A DNA stretch of 53,963 bases from Chlorokybus atmophyticus (Eukaryota > Streptophyta > Chlorokybophyceae > Chlorokybales > Chlorokybaceae). The notes under the pieces were generated by a model that had not been told where the DNA came from, did no database searches, and was given only the letters and a program-made list of their open reading frames with translations. This document shows positions 47,906 through 53,963 of this stretch, one piece after another; positions within the stretch are counted from its first letter, which is position 1; every line of letters starts with the position of its first letter. Made by a program: the position numbers and the translations under genes. The stretch is from assembly GCA_009103225.1 (NCBI GenBank), contig RHPI01000193.1:371461-425423 (forward strand). The letters run 5' to 3'.

Positions 47906-48939
47906 TTAAAACTCCTCTTCAACCCCCTCCTGTCCCTCCTCCGACAAGTCTTCTGCTTCAACATCGGAGTCATCTTCATCTGCTGCCTCATTCGTTGACA
48001 ATACAGCGGCCACTTCGTCCTTCAGCTTGAATATCGGCACCTCGCTGTGCACGCGCACGCGCTTGATGGTCGCTTTAAGAGTTGCCACCTGCATTTGGTA
48101 ATGCTATAAGAGTAACGTGCTGCTAAAGGATTAGCCCATCAGCATACGCATGCTTACCTTGTCTTCCGCTTTGTCGCACTCCGCCAGGCAAACAATCAGC
48201 CTGCCGCGCTGCTCTTGGTTTTCTCTGGCCAACATGGCAATCTGCAAGCATACTGCTTAATTGCCGCTGGAAACATTCAACTAGGTTATGGATTACCCGT
48301 TCGTGGTACTCCGCAGCTTCTCTTTTGCGACTTGTGAGCTCCCTCAAGTAGAAATAGGCTGTGCATTTGCGAGATTAGTCATGCTGTTCATGTGCATGAC
48401 ACTGGAGGCTGTGCATGAGGGTGTGCATGTGGTATTGACAGTGTATGTCATGTGATACTTGAGGCTGTGCATGTGCAAGATAAAGGAACCTAGCATGTGG
48501 CATTGACAGTGCATCGTAACCCACCTTGGTTATGCTAGTCTTGTTTGGTCCCCTCAATTATGTCGCCGTGGTTGCAGCTGCTGGTGGGTCGGATGTTCTT
48601 AAAGGTAGTATTGTGGTGAGCCTTTTCCCACTCGGAGGGGGAGCCCCGTAAGGTATCGCCTAAGTCACTGTTGTCATTTGCTGTGCCCTTGGTAAGCATG
48701 GTGGGGTTTGACACCAAGGGTTTGACACCCCACCGGCACCTTGCCCGCCCTGTGCGAACATGGCCTTCATCCCGGACCTCGACCACAACGCCCACCACGC
48801 CCCTGGCAGCGCCGCCGGCGATCCACCAAACGCCACATACCCTCAGCATCACCGCCCTGTAAGGGCATAGCTTGGCGGAGCCGTCAATGGTGTCATGCGC
48901 AGGGACTGCCATTGCCATTGTACAAAGGTACCATTCCAA
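47906..48939 (-). CDS. Coiled-coil protein fragment with TAG-containing exon
   Basis: Three exons join cleanly: 48358-48297 (YFYLRELTSRKREAAEYHER), 48241-48158 (IAMLARENQEQRGRL, CLAECDKAEDK) and 48088-47906 (VATLKATIKRVRVHSEVPIF, then an acidic tail, EEEF and TAA). Upstream an exon ending at 48525 (donor GTGGGT) reads SPSEWEKAHHNTTF and IIEGTKQD-TAG-HNQ; its phase-1 donor fits the phase of exon 48358. That exon therefore spans a TAG at 48537-48535. The protein would be a helical, coiled-coil one with an acidic end; family not recognised. If TAG and TAA are true stops, the upstream exon does not belong and the gene ends at 47906. Confidence 0.45.
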
Positions 48940-49028
48940 TAGTACGTTTTGCCGCCAAAGGCATCTTCATACCATTGAAACGGTACAATTAGGATATTTA
49001 TACAGACTCACCCCACCTTGGACATGCA

Positions 49029-49068
49029 ATGGCTCGATCGTACCATAATAATGGTACGATAGAGCCAT
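49029..49068. repeat. Near-perfect inverted repeat with ATGGTACGAT core
   Basis: Arms 49029-49046 and 49051-49068 pair with a single mismatch around the loop aata. It lies 150 bases before the transposase start and shares its core with repeats at 35.1 kb and with the perfect palindrome agtaccatgcatggtact at 52998-53015 on the other side of the transposase. Confidence 0.85.
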
Positions 49069-49218
49069 CACGCCAGTGAATGGCGGCCAAGTTTCCCGCC
49101 TCTGGCATGCAAGGGAAGCGGTAGCGGTGGCGGTGGCGGCGACGGCGGCGGGTGTGCGTGTTGCTGGATATGATGCAGGTTACATTGGCGACACCTGTGT
49201 CGACGTTAGTAGTGAGAT

Positions 49219-52200
49219 ATGGGAGTCCTTTGTCCGTATTGCCACATGCGCTTCGCCACACGCAGCTCGGTCTACATGCACATTATTAGCAGCAGGGTGT
49301 GCAAGCAGATCAAGCTGTATGTCGGCCAGCGTCCATTACAGTACGATGCGGATCATGTTGAACCGGGGAGTTCGATCCAGGATGCTTACATGCTTGATGC
49401 TGAAGGATTCCTTCAGGAGACACACGCACAGCAGCAACAGGAGGAGGAGGAAGTGAACGAGGGCTTTCGATGTGTGCGTGTGCCTGAGAAACCTGTGGCA
49501 CGCCAACATGGAAGTGGAGGCGTCCCTTCGCACGCGTCGGAATCCAGGTGGTATGGCTCTGAGCATGCTCTTGCAGTGGCATTCGTGCAGTGCAACAACG
49601 GCCAAGGCCTGTCGGCCTCCGACATGGGGCGGATCATCAAGTGCATCCGAAATGCACACTTCTTGACGGAAGAGCTCCAGTGGGAGACCGGTGTGCATGC
49701 GGCCAGCTACCTCCGGACCACGATTGCTTTCTCTCAGTCTGAGGTGTGTTCACGGTGTGCGGTGCATGTGCTTCAACCATCAGAGCCATGTCACATATGC
49801 ACATGCGAGTGTGCTGCCGTATCAGAACTACGTGACGGCTGACCTGCGCAAGCCCGGAGACCCTGAGGATCAGGACATCTGCGTCACATATATGCCGGCC
49901 AAGGTCTGTGAAATGCAGTACCTAATGCAGTATCGATGCAGTATCTATTCTGAGGCCAGCATAGTAAGTAATGCTCTTGGTCGGAGCAGGTATGGCTCAC
50001 ACGGTTGTATGGCAATCCACATGTCGCCAATGGCTTCAATCTCCAGTACACTGGTGACGAGCACACTTTGGCCATCCTTCCACGGGCGATTGGTGGAAGG
50101 ATGTGGAGGTGGATTTGAGGAGAGAGGTGGGGGAAGCGTCCTACTTGGCGCCTGCCATTCTGTACAGTGACAAGACCACGCTGGACAGCGCGGGCAAGCG
50201 CTCTGGCTACCCTNTGGTGGCATCGCTGCTCGACAGTGAGGGCAACGATTTCTTCACCATTGCTGCCGCATCGCTTGCCCAGTGGAACAAGAAGTTGCTG
50301 AAGGCGCATGAACACACAAGAGAGACCCTGACCACAGCCGACAACGAGCTGGCAGCCGACAACGAGCTGGCCTTCAAAGCTGCAGTGTTGCATCCGCTAC
50401 TGTCGTCATATTCTGCACAGAAGTCAGGTTGGAAGATCGAGAAGATGCATCAGCTCACTCATTTTGGGCCGGCAATTGTCAGCAGTGGACACCCAGATTG
50501 GTTCAGCGCCAACCGCATGGAGCAGACGCACGCCCAAAATATCAAACGGTGGGCGCGTGGTGGCAACAACCGGGACTACCAGGCACGTATCCTGAAGGCA
50601 TGGANGCTCGCACGCACTGTGTCGGGCAACCAAACACGACATCCTTGCGATGTTTGTCTCGTCACCAAATCAGATCTGTTGGAGATGGATGAGGACCGGG
50701 AATTGAGAACCGAGGCCTTCTACACACCAGCAATACGTCAGCTGCGGGCGGACCTGCATAGCGGTGTTAGGAATGCACGCCAGACAGCCAAGGCTTTCAA
50801 AGAGCAGCACTCCATGCATGTCGAGGAGGTAATGGTCAAATTACCGGCATTCGTGAGGATGAATGGCTTTCCGTGAAACCAGGCAATGTGGTTTGGCAAC
50901 AGAATGCACTGTGGGGTTGGCGACAGTCGCGGGTGCCGGGAGCTGACTGCTACTCTCGTCTTGCCCCTGACGCAATGCATGTGCTGGGAGGCATCATTGA
51001 CCACCTGCTTGCTGCTGTGTACGACGCCGCGAAGGAACGAATGCGTCCATCCACGAGACAGATTCTGCAGGCCAGGCACGTCTTTGGTGTTGCTTTTGTG
51101 TTGAACACAAAAGCCAACAACACGTGCTCACGAGCAGATGTGCACAGGCTGAATGCATGCAAGGCGACTCTGCGGGTTTCGCACTTCAAGGCACCCACAA
51201 GCACAGTAGATTTCTTCCTGTCCGACCACTCCTTTCAGGTGGTGGAGAAAGTGGCGGTGCTGCAGCTGCTGCCGGTCCTCGCAGACGGTTTGCTGCTCGA
51301 CAGTGAGGGCAACGATTTCTTCACCATTGCTGCCGCATCGCTTGCCCAGTGGAACAAGAAGTTGCTCAAGGCGCATGAACACACAAGAGAGACCCTGACC
51401 ACAGCCGACAACGAGCTGGCAGCCGACAACGAGCTGGCCTTCAAAGCTGCAGTGTTGCATCCGCTACTGTCGTCATATTCTGCACAGAAGTCAGGTTGGA
51501 AGATCGAGAAGATGCATCAGCTCACTCATTTTGGGCCGGCAATTGTCAGCAGTGGACACCCAGATTGGTTCAGCGCCAACCGCATGGAGCAGACGCACGC
51601 CCAAAATATCAAACGGTGGGCGCGTGGTGGCAACAACCGGGACTACCAGGCACGTATCCTGAAGGCATGGAGCTGTGCGGAATATGTGAGAGAGGATGGC
51701 ATGGTCGTGGATCCCGAGATGCGCTCGGTCATGGCGCAGGCGCGGCAGCAGTGCTGTAATGTCATGGAGAAGACGGACAAGTTGCTACGGATGGATGTGC
51801 TGACAAGGAGGGAGTCCAGCCCGTACTGGAGCGGATCTGCGCGTAGCCGCCAAGTCGCCTTGAAGACTCCATTCGCCGACAAGCTGCCTGCCACCCTGGA
51901 CAGCTGGTTGAGGAGGGAACAACTGGAGTTGGCCGACGGGTGGCGTGCTGTTCGCGTGGTGAACGGAGGCGCAGCGGTGTACATGACATCAGGAGTCAGC
52001 ATGGCGCGCGCAACTGGGATGTTCCATGGGCGGCCTTGGTTCTCTACACTTGAGTTGGAAGGTGATGAGGACGGTGTGAACGTGACGTGGTGGGCTCAGG
52101 CACTCCTTTTTTTGCGCGTGGTGGTGTGGGGTGGTAGCGGCGAGCGCGTGTGGAAGGAGGTCGTGTTTGTCCGCTGGTACACGAAGCTGGATGTGACGAG

Positions 52201-52375
52201 CGACACAAAGTGCATCGCTCTGGAATGGGAAAAGCGTCGAGGCGGTCCACATCTCGATGTCGTGACTCTGGAGCAAGTAAAAGGCATTGTTCAGATGCTC
52301 CCCATGTTTGACAAGGACAGCGCCCGTGTACAAGAGGGCAAGTATTGGGTGAACGTTCACTGCACTTCCACGTGA
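49219..52375 (+). mobile_element. KDZ/Plavaka-type DNA transposase (intron-containing, locally scrambled)
   Basis: Exons 49219-49743, 49826-49963, about 49990-50828 and 50903-52375 (TGA). The N-terminus has a C2H2 zinc finger (CPYCHMRFATRSSVYMH). The transposase core has LYGNPHVANGF, DWWKDVEVDLR and YLAPAILYSDKTTLDSAGKR, matching the (Y)xAPxILxSDKTxL block of Plavaka transposases, then CDVCLVTKSDLL, RLAPDAMHVLGGIIDHLL and a C-terminal region with MHQLTHFGPAIVSSGHPDW and EQTHAQNIKRWARGGNNRDY typical of the family. A one-base frame problem lies near 50050-50088. A 380-base segment at 50225-50604, between two single N, duplicates 51292-51671 and is out of place. The 500-residue final frame shows the gene is young. 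Such proteins catalyse cut-and-paste transposition. Confidence 0.82.
50225..50604 (+). repeat. Near-identical copy of 51292-51671 bounded by single Ns
   Basis: 380 bases identical to the downstream segment except one base (ttgctgaag against ttgctcaag). Bounded by N at 50214 and 50605. It interrupts the transposase exactly between two family blocks that should be closer together, so it is most likely a gap-filling error. Confidence 0.9.
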
Positions 52376-52578
52376 CACATGTACTTGTCTCACTACTCTC
52401 AGTTTGGAGCATATCAGTCAGTTAGGCATTGCTAATCGTATGCTAAGACTTTTGCATGTGGACGTGTACAATATCGGGCAGCTGTCACTGCACAACTGTC
52501 ACCACAATCGAATGATCCATGCAACATTCAACAATCAGTCCGCCGTGTGGCATTAAGCATCAATACAGTGCACCACAC
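52376..52578. other. Junction between transposase and methyltransferase ends
   Basis: 203 bases separating the convergent 3' ends of the transposase and the methyltransferase. No terminal inverted repeat was recognised here, so both genes could lie in one element. Confidence 0.4.
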
Positions 52579-53743
52579 TCAAGCCTCATAGTTCCATGAC
52601 ACAGGAGGGTAGTCACAGCGCATATCCATTGTTTCAAGCATGAGACGCCCTATGCACTCCGCCATTGCGGGAGGAACTGCATTCGCTATGGAAACGGCCG
52701 AGGTCATCCATGGCATTTGCAGCGCTGTTTGCCACGCAGCAATGCCGCCCCTGGTGCTTGGAAGGCCATAGACCGGGTACATTTGCTGTGGCGCGTTTGA
52801 TGTCACNGCACCAAGCATGGTCTCCTAGGTGAGGGTGATTCAACTGCCGCCGACATCATGCAAAATAGGAATCGGCACGGCTGCCCACAAACTGAGCGAG
52901 ACTTTAGGGTATGGGCATCAATTTAGGGTTGCCAGCTTACGAACCCTAAATGGGTCAAACTTCGAGTGAAGCACGACTGTACCTTATACGCTATTGCAGT
53001 ACCATGCATGGTACTACATCAACATGAATGGTACTCTATCTGTTAATGGTACTACAGTACAAGGATACTCGCATACTACCACGATCGTAGAGTAATACTG
53101 TGCTGTCATGCCATGGAACCCANACGTCCCGTTGAGGTGCCGGGATAGCCCCTGAATAGGCCTGGCATGGTGGACTGGCCCACATGAGCTCGGACTCGCT
53201 CAGCTCTCCTGCACTCAGGGTGCATACATCGCGGTGTATGAAGGGCAGCGGGTACTCAGAGGAGGGACTTATGTCCATCCCGGTCACGTCAAAGCCTGCG
53301 TGGTATAGACCGACACTGGCACCGCCACCGCCGCAGAATAGGTCGAGTGCCCTTGGTCTGCGTGTGCGTCCCAGCTTGTTGTCAAATGGCGTGTATGTGG
53401 TCAAGGCTGGCCGTGGTGCTGGCCAGGGACTAACAATGATGCCGTCCGGGCTTACTTTGCGACTGACGTTCTCCCCTCCGGCGCGCAGAACATGGCGTGC
53501 CCCGTCAACTGATGTGTACGCGAATACGTTGTGCCCTTTGAAGTTGATGGTTTGTGGTCGATCACCGTCATCGAATACTATACGGTGCTGCCCTGCAAAG
53601 ACATTTTCCATTGCACCATGCATATATGATGCGTCCTCAATCTCGCACGCCACGAAGCGATGCTGACCTGACGCTTGCTTGAATGATTCCACAACGCCCG
53701 CATACCCCATATTCCCCATCCAGCGGCCAATGCACCATGACAC
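52579..53743 (-). CDS. C5-cytosine DNA methyltransferase with Tudor-like N-terminal region, interrupted by assembly Ns
   Basis: N-part 53743-53124: after a segment with HRIVFDDGDRPQTINF (Tudor/Agenet-like, the DDGD block) come motif I, ALDLFCGGGGASVGLYHAG, motif II region (DVTGMDI), and the catalytic motif IV, WASPPCQAYS. C-part 52806-52579: target-recognition end with NAPQQMYPVYGLPSTRGG and motif X, SIANAVPPAMAECIGR, ending in TGA. The middle (motifs VI and VIII) is absent; 52808-53122, between single N at 52807 and 53123, is unrelated palindromic sequence. Upstream of 53743 another frame (HWPLDG) suggests the Tudor-like domain starts earlier, with a one-base shift near 53715. Enzyme methylates cytosine C5 in DNA. 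Tail-to-tail with the transposase. Confidence 0.85.
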
Positions 53744-53963
53744 TCACACCGATCAGCTGCTCGCATCCCAACTTAACTGCGTTCCGCAGCTGATGCAGTG
53801 CGCTGTCCAACGGTCGATGGTCTGCCTCCTCTACAGCGGCCAGGGGATGGAACTGCCCACGCCCACACCGTGCAAGACTGCTCTGAATGCGACAACAGCT
53901 TCAACATGCATGAAATAAGCATACGCCCAACATAACATGCAGTGATACGTCGCGGTCCACTCT
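53744..53963. other. Right edge, probable start of the methyltransferase gene
   Basis: The minus strand reads VKLGCEQLIGVSVMVHWPLD across a shifted frame, consistent with the beginning of the Tudor-like domain of the methyltransferase. The start codon is not identified. Confidence 0.35.

Overview
The window is nuclear DNA of a eukaryote from the green lineage, most likely an alga. All well-resolved genes are split into short exons (about 43 to 480 bases) by GT-AG introns of 64 to about 900 bases, typically ending in tgcag. The protein set points to plants and green algae: a KOBITO1 (KOB1/ELD1/ABI8) glycosyltransferase-like protein, an AGD8/9/10-type ArfGAP with the plant-style C-terminus, a plant-type NRAMP transporter, and proteins with transit-peptide-like N-termini. 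I found no rRNA, tRNA, CRISPR or bacterial operon structure.

Layout. 29-957 (+): end of a C2-domain gene. 3970-6576 (-): seven-exon gene for a probable plastid protein, divergent from 7113-10219 (+), an eight-exon ArfGAP. 11101-13535 (-): ten exons of an NRAMP metal transporter lacking its N-terminal third. 13.6-20.4 kb: repeats, short palindromes, an AT-rich stretch and an AT-hook ORF relic. 20.4-21.6 kb (+): DUF1622-like membrane protein. 22.8 kb: assembly gap. 24541-27107 (+): KOB1. 27684-28156: long (AG)n tract. 28986-31206 (-): PHD-finger gene containing a tandemly triplicated exon. 31.5-42.4 kb: repeat-rich, with a LINE endonuclease relic, GTAC-type palindromes and isolated coding-like exons. 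42741-45229 (-): nine-exon membrane protein. 45.6-47.3 kb: long hairpins and AT-rich DNA. 47906-48939 (-): coiled-coil gene fragment. 49219-52375 (+): intron-containing KDZ/Plavaka-type DNA transposase. 52579-53743 (-): C5-cytosine DNA methyltransferase facing it.

Most unusual signal: several otherwise well-behaved reading frames are crossed by in-frame TAA or TAG but not by TGA, and seven anchored CDS ends all use TGA. The clearest cases are two positions in the NRAMP gene where a TAA and a TAG sit in ungapped stretches of a conserved protein. This fits a TAR-to-glutamine nuclear code, known from some ulvophyte green algae, but a decayed NRAMP copy is a real alternative, and two genes here (KOB1 and the DUF1622 protein) have a TAA or TAG where a normal end would be plausible. 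The second notable region is the transposase plus methyltransferase pair at the right edge, whose sequence is locally scrambled at single-N assembly joints.
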